DNA of 64,000 nt from Rhodocollybia butyracea. Taxonomy: Eukaryota > Basidiomycota > Agaricomycetes > Agaricales > Omphalotaceae. The translations under genes and the position numbers were made by a program. A model generated the notes under the pieces. It was not told the DNA's origin, did no database searches, and saw only the letters and a list, made by a program, of their open reading frames with translations. Where the stretch lies: contig JADNRY010000060.1 in assembly GCA_015501585.1 (NCBI GenBank), forward strand, positions 213,417-277,416. The letters are read 5' to 3'. Of the stretch, positions 32,801-43,398 are shown one piece after another (the first letter of the stretch is position 1; every line of letters starts with the position of its first letter).

Positions 32801-34210
32801 AATGCCGACACTCAGGCCATTGAGGTCTACCGAGCTCGACTTGTAGCTCAGGGTTTTACCCAAATTCCGGGTATTGACTTTGTCGATATCCACGCTCCGA
32901 CTGCTCGTATTGAATCCATTCGTGGTATTGCAACCGTAGCGGCCATCCAGGATTGGGAAATTCATGTCATTGATGTGAAATCTGCTTATCTTAATAGCAC
33001 CATCCCTGATGACCAGCCAACGTATGTGAAGCAACCACCCGGATTTGCAGTCAGAGGAAAGGATTCGTGGGTTTGGAAGCTTAACAAGGCACTCTATGGA
33101 CTTAAGCAGTCTGGTTTTCTCTGGTATGAGAAACTAAAAAGTGTTTTGGTTGAACTTGGCTTTCAGGTTTGCATTTCCGATCCTTGTGTCTTCTTTCGTC
33201 GTTCTTCCGATGGAATAATCATCATTGCAACTCACGTCGATGATCTAGCTCTCTTTGGTTCCTCCATTCTACAGATTATTCAATTCAAGGATGAGTTCCG
33301 TACTCATTTTGATATCTCGGATAAGGGGGAGATCTCTCAATTTTTGGGTATGACTGTTACTCGTGATAGATCTGCTCGAACCATTTCCTTTTCCCAATGT
33401 TCCTACATCTTGTCTCTCATTTCCCGTTTCCGACTCGATGATGCTCACCCCGTTGGAACACCCATGGAAAAGACGGTATTGTCCAAAGCTGATTGTCCTT
33501 CTGATGATTCTCCTGAACAGAGAGAGATGCGCTTGGTGCCCTACGCTGAAGGTGTTGGTTCTCTCATGCACGCCTCCACTCGAACGCGCCCGGACATCAC
33601 TCGCAGCACCCAACAAGTAGCGCAGTTCATGCATAATCCCGGTCATATCCACTGGAAAGCAGTGAAACGGATTATTCGCTATTTGAAGGGGACTGTTGAC
33701 TTCGTCCTCGTCCTTGGTGGCAAGTCACTCCTTTTCTTTGCCTATACCGACTCCAACTTTGTTGATCACCTTGAACATGGTCGTTCGGTGTCTGGCGCCG
33801 CCCTCACTTTCGGTACAGGTTGTTTTTCCTGGTATACGAGGAAACAGACTGCTGTTGCGACTTCCACCAGTGAAGCCGAATATTATGCAGCTGGATCTTG
33901 TGGTAGGGAAGTTGTTTGGTTCCGCTCCCTTCTCCAGGAACTCGACTTCACTCAACCTGAACCAACTCAGATGTTTGTTGATTCATCTTCGGCTTTGAAG
34001 AACATTAATTCCGACCAAGTCACTAATGCAAACAAACATATCAAAATTCACCACCACTGGATTCGTGAAGCGGTTCATTGCGGTGATATTCAGACAGCTG
34101 TTGTTGCTTCTAGGGATAATGTCGCCGACATATTCACCAAAGCTCTTGATGGTGAAACTCATCGACAGGCAACTCGACTACTGGGACTTGTCCCAATGCA
34201 TTCTCGTTGA
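29846..34210 (+). CDS. Copia B gag-pol polyprotein
   Basis: 1454 residues in one frame. Gag occupies about residues 1-330, with a CCHC zinc knuckle (CVNCHTPGHTKDFC, about residue 263). The aspartic protease has IIDSGTTSHIHS at about 370. The integrase has HNELGHLNYPA, CDACAQGKL and the catalytic D (HSDLWGP, about 593), D (RTDNGGEY, about 657) and E (GRSERLNRT, about 693). A Pro-rich linker follows. The RT (about 950-1200) has VIDVKSAYLNSTI and the active site THVDDLALF (HVDD). The RNase H has YTDSNFVD (about 1299), TSEAEYYAAG, FVDSSSALKN and VADIFTKALDG. All catalytic positions appear present, so the element may be functional. It drives its own mRNA from the 5' LTR. Confidence 0.97.
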   Translation: MSTTPSAPTTQPTQTTSSTQTTMTAPTIPSDWTIPSGGNSLFPRDTKLKGETNFSSWSAVFLAGARTVGCQSILSGALVCPSDTDTKYLIWQRMDSYMMNMLLQCISESMVSMVEGLTSAAAYKRLSGTYGPQGSGLIMTFFSRLTRRLPLQHSFDSLSAHLQGFESALQDIRKAGYVVEEGFASAILVTTLPNEEGATGSWHTWIRSFSLTSSTTLESTVQQILGSYRSAHPDENSNSGMSNVEAAVAVLERSYAARGDYYCVNCHTPGHTKDFCRKPGGGKHAMEAKGGNRKGKNKKKGKEKAHHVDSGGGGETEQSTSSHFVESSSGANIIDFSAYPVTETSTNVNSSQPMSESVYPAGTTADRPPIIIDSGTTSHIHSVRADFMSFHHPAISQKVTGFGHGTMKIAGRGIAVFLARRRHRQLVRLNLKDTAFVPDSSPTLISVSRLDEAKCYTVFGAGKCVTFSKDDAGTFIQRLIDEEDVVFTGTKDDSRLYHLDSAPSTSAFTSSTSDKPPLYSKLVQLHNELGHLNYPACRDLYRSGTLEGMTVKLTASELAAEPPICDACAQGKLTRARFPELNSRASEPLGLVHSDLWGPAPVLTTTGMGYLITFLDDCSRMAWGYLLRRKSDAFTAFKQWLVEVEKVTGKKLKVFRTDNGGEYITNEWRDWMKEHGIRWEKTAPYTPEQNGRSERLNRTIFDRVRTILIHSQLPLSMWGYAVWYILNIRARTYASPLPKGETPYHLWYKKHPDRRKLHSFGCKVWVYNNSQEHKLDARGTPGIFLGFDETRVAYYVYTPGKGVRSAISVKFDDNTNGDGLLSAAGESYDYSSLKNPTYKDDNEFSPITAPSALPPDPPVPVPPATPPPRAPRPNPRMPSDATPAKTRSRARAEVQPQIDEDIPPHVELDMDDSGDEGEMPELAHILSGEIPFNVSQALNSPDHAEWEAACHYELNQLLETGTYSLVPPPPDRKAIGTRWVFAIKRNADTQAIEVYRARLVAQGFTQIPGIDFVDIHAPTARIESIRGIATVAAIQDWEIHVIDVKSAYLNSTIPDDQPTYVKQPPGFAVRGKDSWVWKLNKALYGLKQSGFLWYEKLKSVLVELGFQVCISDPCVFFRRSSDGIIIIATHVDDLALFGSSILQIIQFKDEFRTHFDISDKGEISQFLGMTVTRDRSARTISFSQCSYILSLISRFRLDDAHPVGTPMEKTVLSKADCPSDDSPEQREMRLVPYAEGVGSLMHASTRTRPDITRSTQQVAQFMHNPGHIHWKAVKRIIRYLKGTVDFVLVLGGKSLLFFAYTDSNFVDHLEHGRSVSGAALTFGTGCFSWYTRKQTAVATSTSEAEYYAAGSCGREVVWFRSLLQELDFTQPEPTQMFVDSSSALKNINSDQVTNANKHIKIHHHWIREAVHCGDIQTAVVASRDNVADIFTKALDGETHRQATRLLGLVPMHSR

Positions 34211-34217
34211 GGGGGAG

Positions 34218-34565
34218 TGTTGGATATTCGGTCCGCGGTATATGGCCGCCGGTATGTACAGCTCCAATACCGAGTAGATATCAGACCCGAGTTCTTATCA
34301 TTTGTTTTAACTTTTATTTCACTGATACGGATTTCTACTTATACTGTACGTATCGACGTTCCCTTCTTTTCCTCAGCCTTCATCACTTCTGGCTGAGGTA
34401 TGTCTATTATACTTATGCTCTATGTCCATTATGCTCATACTGTACCTATAGCTTAGTTGTACATCGTACTAACGTGTCTCTTAGGTATGGTAATATGATT
34501 TAGCCTTCATCACTTCTGGCTGAGCTTAGTTGTACATCGTACTAACGTGTCTCTTAGTTCCAACA
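34218..34565 (+). repeat. Copia B 3' LTR
   Basis: 348 bp and identical to the 5' LTR as read, including the duplicated segments and the intron-like block. Followed by TGGTC. Confidence 0.95.
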
Positions 34566-34800
34566 TGGTCAGTGTCTGCCGAAACACAAAAACCAGCGAG
34601 ATTTGTCCTTGACAAGCTCCTATGCCTTTCATCACTCAGGAGTGAATAAGTTAGCCAAAAACTCAGGCCACAGGCCCATAAATTAAGCAGATCATGAAAT
34701 GCTATGTACTGAATACATGCATGTAAAAACTAAAGGAATGCATACTATAAAACAGAGTTGAAAAAGAAAAGACAAAACAAACATACATTGGTTTGTACAG
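34566..34800. other. Spacer between Copia B and repeat R
   Basis: AT-rich, no gene or repeat boundary recognised apart from the TGGTC duplication at its start. Confidence 0.4.
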
Positions 34801-36306
34801 TTACATCAAGTTAGAAAGAGGGAGAGGAGGGAGGGTGATGAAAAATTGACTTGATCAAGCAAGATCTAAGTCAGATATCAGTCAGTATACAGTACACAGG
34901 CAAAAAACATCGATCTAAGCGCACTGAGAGCCCTGATATCTAAGATCTAACAACTAGGTCAACTTCAGAGGCTGTAGATGTGTATAGATCTGTTATGGAT
35001 GTGTTATGGGCTCTGTTCAGTGAAAGATCAGTTAGATCAGTGAAAAAGCGCACCAATTCCTTTGATCTGAGACTCTGTGAGCAAAAGCTAGAGTCTGTGC
35101 AGTCAAAAGGAGGTGCTGTGAGGCGATGTTTGAGCTATCAGAGCTGTATAGAGTGGACAGATGTCCTTACCAGTCACCAGAAGTGAAGTTGATGGTGGGG
35201 GAAGGAAGGAAAGAAGCACAGGATCTTGTCAGATTTCTAATCATGTTCTCACAGGCCTCTGCTCGGAACTCCGGCACCTGTGAGAGCTAGAAACTCGACT
35301 AGACACTGGCTGATCATATGTCCAAAGTGGCAGCTGACCAGAGGTGGTCATGTGCTGAAAAACTCGAAATGCAAAGTCCAAGTTAGAGTGCTGGATTTTG
35401 AAAATGAAATCACAGAAGAACAAAGATAGGTAGCACTTCGGTTATTTTTGCGATTTGTTAAGGACATGATAGAGTACCTATGACAGTAATAGCAGGACCG
35501 CACGGTACTGCAATGAAGCATGCCGGACTTGCAATGAATTCATGTGCACTGAAAAGTGATGAATTGTGCATTGCAAGTCCTGGATGGTATCTGTTGTTTG
35601 CAGAGGCCTTCAGAAAGTCTCCCTACCCTTGGAATCTAGAGATGTCCATGAGTCCAAGTCTTCACAAGTACTCACAGGTAAGATCCGTGGGAAAACCTGC
35701 AAGTATGTGACTTGCAGATCCCAGGATCCGTTTCCCACGGGTCAGGCACGGGTCACAAGTCAGACATTTGCAATTTTCGGTTGACTTGCAAGTACTTGTG
35801 TGACTTGTGCAAGCAAAATGAACTCATATATTTGTTGTTGATGATCAAAACTTACAGTAGTTAATAGTATCATATTTATTATAGTACTTATCAAGTACTG
35901 CCACATATGTTTGAGGTTGTAGACAGCTCACGGCAATTGAGTGCTTATTTTAGCGCTCAATTGCCGTGAGCTGTCTACAACCCAAAGCCTAACTGTCAGT
36001 ACATTTTTACTTCATACCATAGTATGAAATTAGTGTAACAAGTAAAGTACAGGTTTTTAATAGCATTATACACTGTATCCAAGTAAATAATGGTAAATAC
36101 TTGTGAATATAGCTGTAACTACTTGTTTAGTGTGCAGATCCACAAGTACTTGTGAGTCAGTGACCTGTTTCCCACGAGTCAGCCACGGATCACGAGTCAG
36201 GCCTTTTAGGCCACAAGTACTTGGATCCGGACTCGTGGACATCTCTATTGGAATCTGCCTTCATGTTGATACCAAGCAGTGAGCAAATGCAGGCTAAGAG
36301 GCTTAA
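34801..36306 (+). repeat. Repeat R, plus-strand copy
   Basis: The stretch from about 34801 to 35636 matches, inverted, 56330-56605 plus 58465-58998, with about 90% identity by eye. It has no convincing coding capacity. It resumes after the MITE at 35637-36247 and is followed by the foldback MITE at 36308. The class of R is unknown; neither LTRs nor TIRs could be assigned. Confidence 0.7.
35637..36247. mobile_element. 611-bp MITE with 8-bp TSD and central hairpin
   Basis: Ends TAGAGATGTCCATGAGTCC and, inverted, TAGAGATGTCCACGAGTCC. TTGGAATC is duplicated at 35629-35636 and 36248-36255. The other copy of repeat R has a single uninterrupted site (ggcggattccaaggg near 56331-56345). The centre is a near-perfect hairpin: arms 35915-35944 and 35953-35982 with one mismatch and a short loop. 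hAT-like by TSD length. Confidence 0.88.
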
Positions 36307-36698
36307 CATCAGGAAAAGCCATTTTTGCCTAGGTGACCCCAGAGTGGCCTAAAGCACACTAGGTGACATATGAATCCTATGGCATCCTAGGAATTTGGGC
36401 TCGTCCCTTGCCAGTCAAGGCTCTTGAGGATTCCCCAGGGTATCCTAGGTTATCCTAGGAAGCCCCAGGGTATCCTAGGTTATCCTAGGAAGCCCCAGGG
36501 AAACTCCAGGACAACTTTGGGAACACCTGGGCAGACCTGGGCAGACCTAGGCTTGCCTAGGATACCCCAGGGAATCCTCAAGAGCCTTGACTGGCAAGGA
36601 ACGAGCCCAAATTCCTAGGATGCCATAGGATTCATAGGTCACCTAGTTTGCTTTGGGCCACTCTGGGGTCACCTAGGCAAAAATAACTTTTCCTGATG
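36307..36698. mobile_element. Foldback MITE rich in CCTAGG motifs
   Basis: Begins CATCAGGAAAAGCC and ends with its inverse; the arms are about 140 bp (gcctaggtgaccccagag and its inverse cctctggggtcacctaggc). The middle has a tandem duplicate containing tatcctaggttatcctagga (36438-36490). No clear TSD was found. Confidence 0.7.
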
Positions 36699-37008
36699 AA
36701 TGAGAGTGCAATGGCATGAGGTGCTTCAAGGCAATGTTACGTTGATTTGAAAAGTCAGATTCATCGAGTCTCGAAAGCAATTAGAGTCCTCACTCACCTG
36801 ATTTCAACTGGACAATGAGTAGTGCAGATGGAATAGTGTTCGCAACACTTTGTTTCAACAGATGATCTCCACCTGACCTCAATTACTAAAAAGATCCTTA
36901 AAAGCCAATTTTGTCAATTTCACCAAGAAGGGCCTGGGTAGAAGCCAAATTGTGTCAGATAAGTGAGAATATTGTCAACATGCAAATAACAAGGAGCCAG
37001 GATGAGAT
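36699..37008. other. Repeat spacer
   Basis: No gene recognised. Possibly further degraded repeat R. Confidence 0.35.
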
Positions 37009-37747
37009 TAAGGATGGACACAAGTCCAGTTCCCAACAGGTGACCCACAGATTTGACCTGTGGGAATACCTGTCTGACCCAGATCCGCCGGATCCAGGTA
37101 CCTGTTCCCGTATGTGACCCGCGGATCCCAGGATCCGTTTCCCACGGGTCCGGTGCAGGTCACAGGTCAGACTTTGGAGAATTTCAGCTGACTTGCAGGT
37201 ACTTGCGGGTATTTTTATGACTTGTACAAGTAATGTAAACCCATACATTTGTTAATTAGTGCTTAAAATTTACAGTACAAGCAACAATATTTGTCAGTTA
37301 ACACTCAAAACTTACAGTAATTCATAGTATCATATGTATTATAGTACTTATCAAGTACTGGCACATATGTTTGAGGTTGTAGACAGCTCACGACGTTTGG
37401 CGCTAATTTAAGCGCCCAATCGCCGTGAGCTGTCTACAATGTAAAACCTTTGTGTCAGTACATATTTACTTCATAACTAAGTATGAAATAATAGTAGACA
37501 GTTACAGTACAATGTTTTATAAATGGTATGTATCATAAAACAGGTAAGTACTTTATTAATGATTATTAGTACACTCTTTGGCATAAATACCTGCAGGTAC
37601 TTGCGAACTCGCAGGTAAATTACCTGCGAGTCAAAGATCCGTTTCCCACGGATCTTCCACAGGTCACAAGTCAAGGCTTTTGGGCCACAGGTACTTGCGC
37701 GCCGGATCCAAGTATACTTGGATCCGGACTCGTGGACATCTCTACTA
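37009..37747. mobile_element. Second, older copy of the 35.6-kb MITE family
   Basis: The right end (ggactcgtggacatctcta) and interior (ggatcccaggatccgtttcc, tttgaggttgtagacagctca) match the MITE at 35637-36247. It has the same central hairpin, less perfect, at about 37374-37439. The left end is degraded (aaggatggacacaagtcc) and no TSD is clear. Confidence 0.7.
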
Positions 37748-40173
37748 GCCATCCCCTGCTGGGGATCATCCAACATAGCTTGCAGGTGCTAGAGACAAAA
37801 AATTAAAGTAACTATGTAGCTACAGTATCTTCAAAGTCCTCAGCATGTAATGGAGGGTTTGACATTAGAAAAATGTGGATATTCTGTGTCTCAAGCCATT
37901 GATTGAGCCCATTGAAGTCCAGTCCAGTACATGGTTTGCTTCTCTTTTGCAGCATGCCAGGCAGCCAGAGGATGAGGAATAAGTGACTTAAATCCAAAAA
38001 GGGTCCTGACACCAATGCATTGACCTCAGAGCCAACCAAGTGCCACCAAGTACACAGACTGTGGGGCAGAAGATACACACACCTAGTTGCCAGAGTGTCT
38101 GCCAAATTGTGGCTGGTGGAAGGACAAAGCTATACGTAAAGTACAGCTCATCCTATAATTTGTCCAAGTAGATATCTGATGTTCCATGAGACCAAGCAAG
38201 TGGCTACAATGAGAATGCATGAGCAACAGTTATGAAGCAGATTCAGATATCATACACACCTTGCATGAGCCTGAGTCCATGGAGAGAGACTGCCCTATTT
38301 CCCTTCACATCTTTTATCTCATGTATCTCATTCCAGTTTCGGTGGATGCACTTCACAACACATAGCAGAATATTCAGCTCCAATTCTAATTTTGGTGGAT
38401 TTGTAGGTCTGAAAACTTGATATCCCATGAATATTGTTGTCTATGATGCGGTTGGCACTTTCATGAAAGCAGGAGGACATGAAAGATTGAAGAAAAGAGA
38501 AGAAAAAAGATGCTGAACCATTGTCTTTTTGTTTGTTGGGTCAAATATGGTCAGATGAATGTGACAAGTCTAGATTTTTTTTATGCCAAACCCTCCAGTA
38601 CATACCAAGGGCTTCGAAGATACACCCATTAGATATTTGCATGTAAACTACTTTGATAAATAATGTTTCCAGCGTAGAAAATCACAAAAACACATAGCAT
38701 TTGAAGTAAAAGTGCTACAGAGATAATTCCTTCACTCAGGCCCTTGTACTATTCTACAGGGCTCAAACAAAGACTTGGGGTAATTGGTTGAGAATTGAGC
38801 AAGAAAATCATGTTAGAAACTTGTTAGAAACTTATTTCTCAAATTTAGCTAAAAACTCGGGTGAATTTTACCTTCACCTTGAGTTTTGCAAAGAGCTGTA
38901 AGTATAGGTAGGTAGGTAGGTTTAACCGGCGCGGTTATAGTAAAACAATGATCATGGAAAAAAATGGAAAAGTTCAAATTTGTGTATTAGCAATGAGTGT
39001 AGGACAAAATGCACATGCGCTTAAGATAGCAATGTAGAGCTGATGATGTTGTGGGAATGATGGGGTGATGCAAAGCAGAGTAGAGAGAGCACATAGCAAG
39101 CTATGTCACAATAACTGACCTTGAAATATGGGATAGTTATTATGCCTGACCATAAAAATACGGACAGTACATATTATTGCCCCCACAAGAGGACAGTTGG
39201 CATAACTGTCCTTCAAAAGACAGTACATAATTACTGTCTTCTCTTCCCATAGTGTGTAAAACCCACGCCCCCGCCATCATATCTAACTTCTCCAATCATT
39301 CCACAACTAACCCTAAAATGCAGTAGGTGCTGTGTTTGATGAAATGATCAGGATGGCATGAGGCAAGAGGGGATGGCGGACAGAGGGGAAGAAGAGGAGG
39401 TTCAAGGGAGGATGTTGATTCAAAGAGTAGGGCAATGAAGATGAAAGGTACAGGAGGAGTACCACAAGGGTCCTATCAAGTGAAGCATTTGTTTGGATGG
39501 AAGAAATAATGAGAGGAGTGTGGAATGTTAAGGATATGTCAATGGCTTTGTTGATTGGGAGGATAAGGTAAGTTCCATTTTGAACAGGTTAGATTGAGGT
39601 GTAAAGGAACAAGTAAAGGAATAAACATCTCCTTATAGTGATTTTTATTCCTCATAAATATCAATAAATAAATGAAGGTTTTTTTTAAGGTTTTATCTCT
39701 GGAATTGGCGCTGGTTTGCAGCGGGTGTCAGTGTCAGCATGAGGCGATGCTGGAGACCAAGGAACCAATTCCAGTACACAAGGTAAATTGGGACAAGTAA
39801 GGAAACAATTTGGAGGAGACCCAAACATACCAAGTGTAAGCAATGAATAGGGAAGAAGGTGGGTGGACCTGAATTTCCATGAGGCAAGGTGCGAACGAGG
39901 TAGTATTGCAAGTTGCGACTCTGAGATGAGCGCAACAAACAAAAGAGATAAAGAAACATGTCCGTGTGGAAGCCTGTCGTTTCGTATCGACAGACACTCC
40001 GAAATGGTCACACGATATTGACAGAACCACAGTTTATTCTCCGGCGAGACACAATGTGCTACGAGCGGCCAAGAAACAAAGAAGACGACTAAACAAGAAT
40101 AAGAACAACGATCATGGTGGGGATACTCTACTGAAGAAGGATAACAAAACGTAGATATAAAAGGACGGTGGCA
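37748..40173. other. Long gene-poor region
   Basis: No gene can be supported. A minus-strand frame of 166 codons (39685-40185) has no recognisable motif. Short hairpins occur at 39191-39213 and 39216-39241 (actgtc/gacagt words). A (ggta)n run lies near 38907. Confidence 0.4.
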
Positions 40174-40300
40174 GTGTAAGAGCACGTGTAAGTATACGCC
40201 ATACTTACACCGTGAACTCGATTAGATTAATCGAATTGGTATAGAGATGTACTCGATGTGATAACTGTTACATTTTACTTTCTCTTACCTTATCTTACAC
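40174..40300 (+). repeat. Possible solo LTR fragment
   Basis: Starts TGTAAGAGC and ends TATCTTACA, i.e. TG...CA with inverted TGTAAG/CTTACA ends like Gypsy-type LTRs. There is no matching 5-bp duplication and no second copy in the window. Confidence 0.25.
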
Positions 40301-40663
40301 TTAGGCTAGCCCTTCGCAAACGAATGTAGCTTCAGCTGGCAATATACGAGCGATATACCAGCAGCTCGTACAGGGAGAACTTAATAAGAGTATCCTTCGG
40401 TTTTATATCGCCGTTTATATTGAGTATTGCCGAGGTTACGAGTGCTGTTAGGACGAGAGATTTGGACTCGAGTTCTACATAGACGCAGAGGAAGAGTAGT
40501 TAGAGAGAGAAATAGGAATAAAACAGCCGTACTTGCTCACATTGTAGTAGTTTTTGTGTCAATAGAGCCTAAAGTTATGACGGAGAAGCCGAAGAGCGCA
40601 TCTGATTATTGATAAGTTCATACTAATTCACACAATTCACACCTGTTAAAAACAGTGACATCG
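40301..40663. promoter_or_regulatory. Upstream region of PIP5K gene
   Basis: Includes the 5' UTR and probable promoter. In-frame protein-like sequence is absent. No defined site is assigned. Confidence 0.3.
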
Positions 40664-43398
40664 ATGGCGACCGTAGCTGCGCCGACGCCTTCGATGTCGT
40701 CGACAACAACGACAATGCCTTCTTCAGCGTATAGCGGCTCACCACTGGCAATGAAGCCCAGTTTACCGCGTTTAAATTCACGTTCACATTCGCCATCATC
40801 GTCTCCACCGGAATCCAGCTTTCAACGGCATAGTATGCTCTCAAATCGCAGTTCGTCTTCTGCGGCATCATCAGCCGTTTCTTTCCGAACAGCGCCTTTG
40901 CAAAGCTCATCGACGACTGGCTCGGCGATTCATTCAAGGGCGTCATCTCGAGCCCGTGAAAGCCAAGAGTCTCTGGATACTCTTCAGATGCGCGAAGACG
41001 ACGAGCACCGCCAAAACAGGGCAATAAATCCTTTGCATATCCTCAGTACTTCCACCTTTCCTCACCAGGAGATTCATGTGGTCAAAGTAACGTCGGATAC
41101 AGTACACGTGCAGTCTGGACCAATGCAAGACTCGCTGACAAGAAGAGCTGTACAAAAAGTACCTGGCTTGGCCTGTATAGAAACCATTGGCACAACTGGT
41201 CCGCCCCCGCCGTCTCCACCGGCAAGCGAAGAAGCAGCAGCTGAGGACACTACAGCAGTACCAAATATTCGCACGTCCACTGAGACAAAGGCTTCAGTTA
41301 GGTCAGACCCTCAGCAAAAAGCCGCGATACCACAAAGCGAATATCTTCAGCCACCACCGATAACCTCACATAACATACACCGTCCTCATCGTCGCAACAC
41401 TACTGGCTCTGTTCTTCCACCAAGTTCACCCACAAGATTGCCTCGGTCTTCGCTTACTTCTCAACATAATCAGTTTGCGTCGTATTACGAAGACGGTCCA
41501 ATTCAGCCTTCAGATAACGTCGAGGATGACATCGAGGCTCACGCAGAAAAAATCAGAAGAGAGAGGCAGGAGAAACGGGCAAAGCAGGCAGAGGCAGAGG
41601 CAGCGCTCACAAGAGAAGCTACGAGGGCTGGACTGAGACGAGAAGGAACACGGAAGGGAGAGGAATTCCCTCTTGTAGGCAACCTGATTGGAGAAGACCA
41701 TGTCAACTATGTGCTGATGTATAACATGTTGACTGGTATTCGGATCGGGGTCAGTTCCGGTTGACTTTGCTAAAGACTCGCTAACCTTTTCTCAGGTCTC
41801 TCGCTGTCAAGCTAAAATCAAGCGTCCATTGACAGATGAGGATTTCACCGCAAAACACAAGTTTAGTTTTGATATGTGCGTATAGCTTTTGTATCTCTCG
41901 CGTATGATACTAAACCTTTCCGTAGAATTGGTAACGAATTGACACCCTCGGCCAAGTACGACTTTAAATTCAAAGATTATGCTCCCTGGGTCTTTCGTTC
42001 TCTTCGAGAAGACTATTTCCATCTTGATCCTGCCGACTATCTACTCTCTCTTACTTCAAAATATATCTTGTCAGAGCTGGGGAGTCCAGGGAAGAGTGGA
42101 AGTTTCTTCTACTTTTCTCGAGATTATAGGTTCATTATCAAAACGATACACCACAGAGAGCACAAATTTTTGCTACGCGTTTTGAAAGAGTGCGATGAAT
42201 TTTGATTCTGTTCTCGCGATTTGACGCTGACAAGACTTTTGTAGCTACTACACACATGTATCCACCAACCCTCATACCCTCATTTCAAGATTTTACGGTC
42301 TTCATCGAGTCAAGCTGCCTCGTGGTCGCAAAATCCATTTCGTCATCATGAACAACCTTTTCCCCCCCCACAAGGACATCCACGAGACATACGATCTGAA
42401 AGGAAGTACAGTTGGACGGCTCTGGAGAGCAAAGGTTTCAGAGTCAGACGAGAAAGGGCAAACAGAAACGACAAGCTCGGAGAAGGAAAGGAGGAAAGAG
42501 AAGAAGAAGTCGAGTCCTGTGTTGAAGGATTTGAATTGGATCAATGCTCATCATAAACTTGAGTTGGGTCCGGAGAAGAGAGCATTGTTGACTGAACAGC
42601 TAAGGGTATGGTTATTGATTCCTTGATCTTCACTGGTCGTGACCAAGTTTGCAGAGAGACAAGGAATTTCTCAAGAAGATATCAGTAATGGACTACTCTC
42701 TTCTCGTTGGCATCCACAATATGCAGCGCGGTAACCGGGACAATGTTCGTCGACGAACACTGAAGGTTTTCGAACCTGCAATTCCCAAGGAGCTAGCAAG
42801 GAGTGTCTCTGCCGTCGGTACACACGGTTATGGTGGAATCGGAGGGAGTACCGGCGCACTAGTAGGAATTAGTAAAAGCTTATCAACACATCACGCTCAT
42901 AGTGCTGGAAAAGGCGGATACACTTCAACTCCTGAAGCTATCGCTATGCGTCGTGCCATGCGATCCTCTGACCCCAAAGCGCTCTCACTACCATCACATT
43001 CGTCTCTGCTTCCTGATACTCTTAATCCGAATACACATGGGTCGCCTGGAGATGTGGGAGGTGCGAGGGGAGCGGACAATCGCCTAAATTTCATTTTTTA
43101 TCAGGACGAGGGGGGACTTCGAGCTACAGACGAAGAAAATAGGGAGGAGGCAACGATTTATTACTTGGGTGTGATTGATATCTTGACACCCTGGTCAACA
43201 CTGAAGAGGGTTGAAAATTTTTGGAAGGGTTTGAGTGCAGATCGGGTGAGTTTGTTTTCTTATCTAAAAGGTATATTTGCTGATCTATCTCAGCACAAAA
43301 TATCCCCCGTTCCACCGAGTGAATACGCGGAGAGGTTTTTCAAATTTATGAAAGCGATCATGAAAGATGGAGAAGGCGATCCGCAGGAGTTCGTCTAA
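40664..43398 (+). CDS. MSS4: Phosphatidylinositol 4-phosphate 5-kinase (MSS4-like)
   Basis: Six exons (40664-41749, 41796-41875, 41926-42189, 42245-42605, 42655-43245, 43294-43398), introns 46-55 bp, 828 residues. The first 300 residues are Ser/Pro-rich and end in a charged helix. The PIPK core follows: [72 protein letters not shown] with [24 protein letters not shown] and the activation loop [20 protein letters not shown]. Two low-complexity inserts (Lys/Glu-rich at about 42440-42510; Ser/His-rich at about 42830-43060) interrupt the core. It makes PI(4,5)P2 at the plasma membrane, controlling actin and endocytosis. The first ATG in frame after the 5' region is used. No defect. Confidence 0.95.

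Larger units (their letters stand above)
29399..34565 (+). mobile_element. Copia B: intact Copia LTR retrotransposon
   Basis: 5167 bp with two 348-bp LTRs that I read as identical, TSD TGGTC (29394-29398 and 34566-34570), a primer site GGTTATGGGCCCC directly after the 5' LTR, a purine tract gagggggag before the 3' LTR, and one uninterrupted 1454-codon polyprotein. Identical LTRs mean very recent insertion. It shares almost nothing with Copia A at the nucleotide level. Confidence 0.97.

Noticed and set aside
36424..36618. 64-codon frame with PRKPQGILGY repeats
   Set aside because: Arises from the CCTAGG tandem units in the MITE.
39685..40185. 166-codon minus-strand frame
   Set aside because: No recognisable motif, overlapping open frames on the same strand, and no splice partners.
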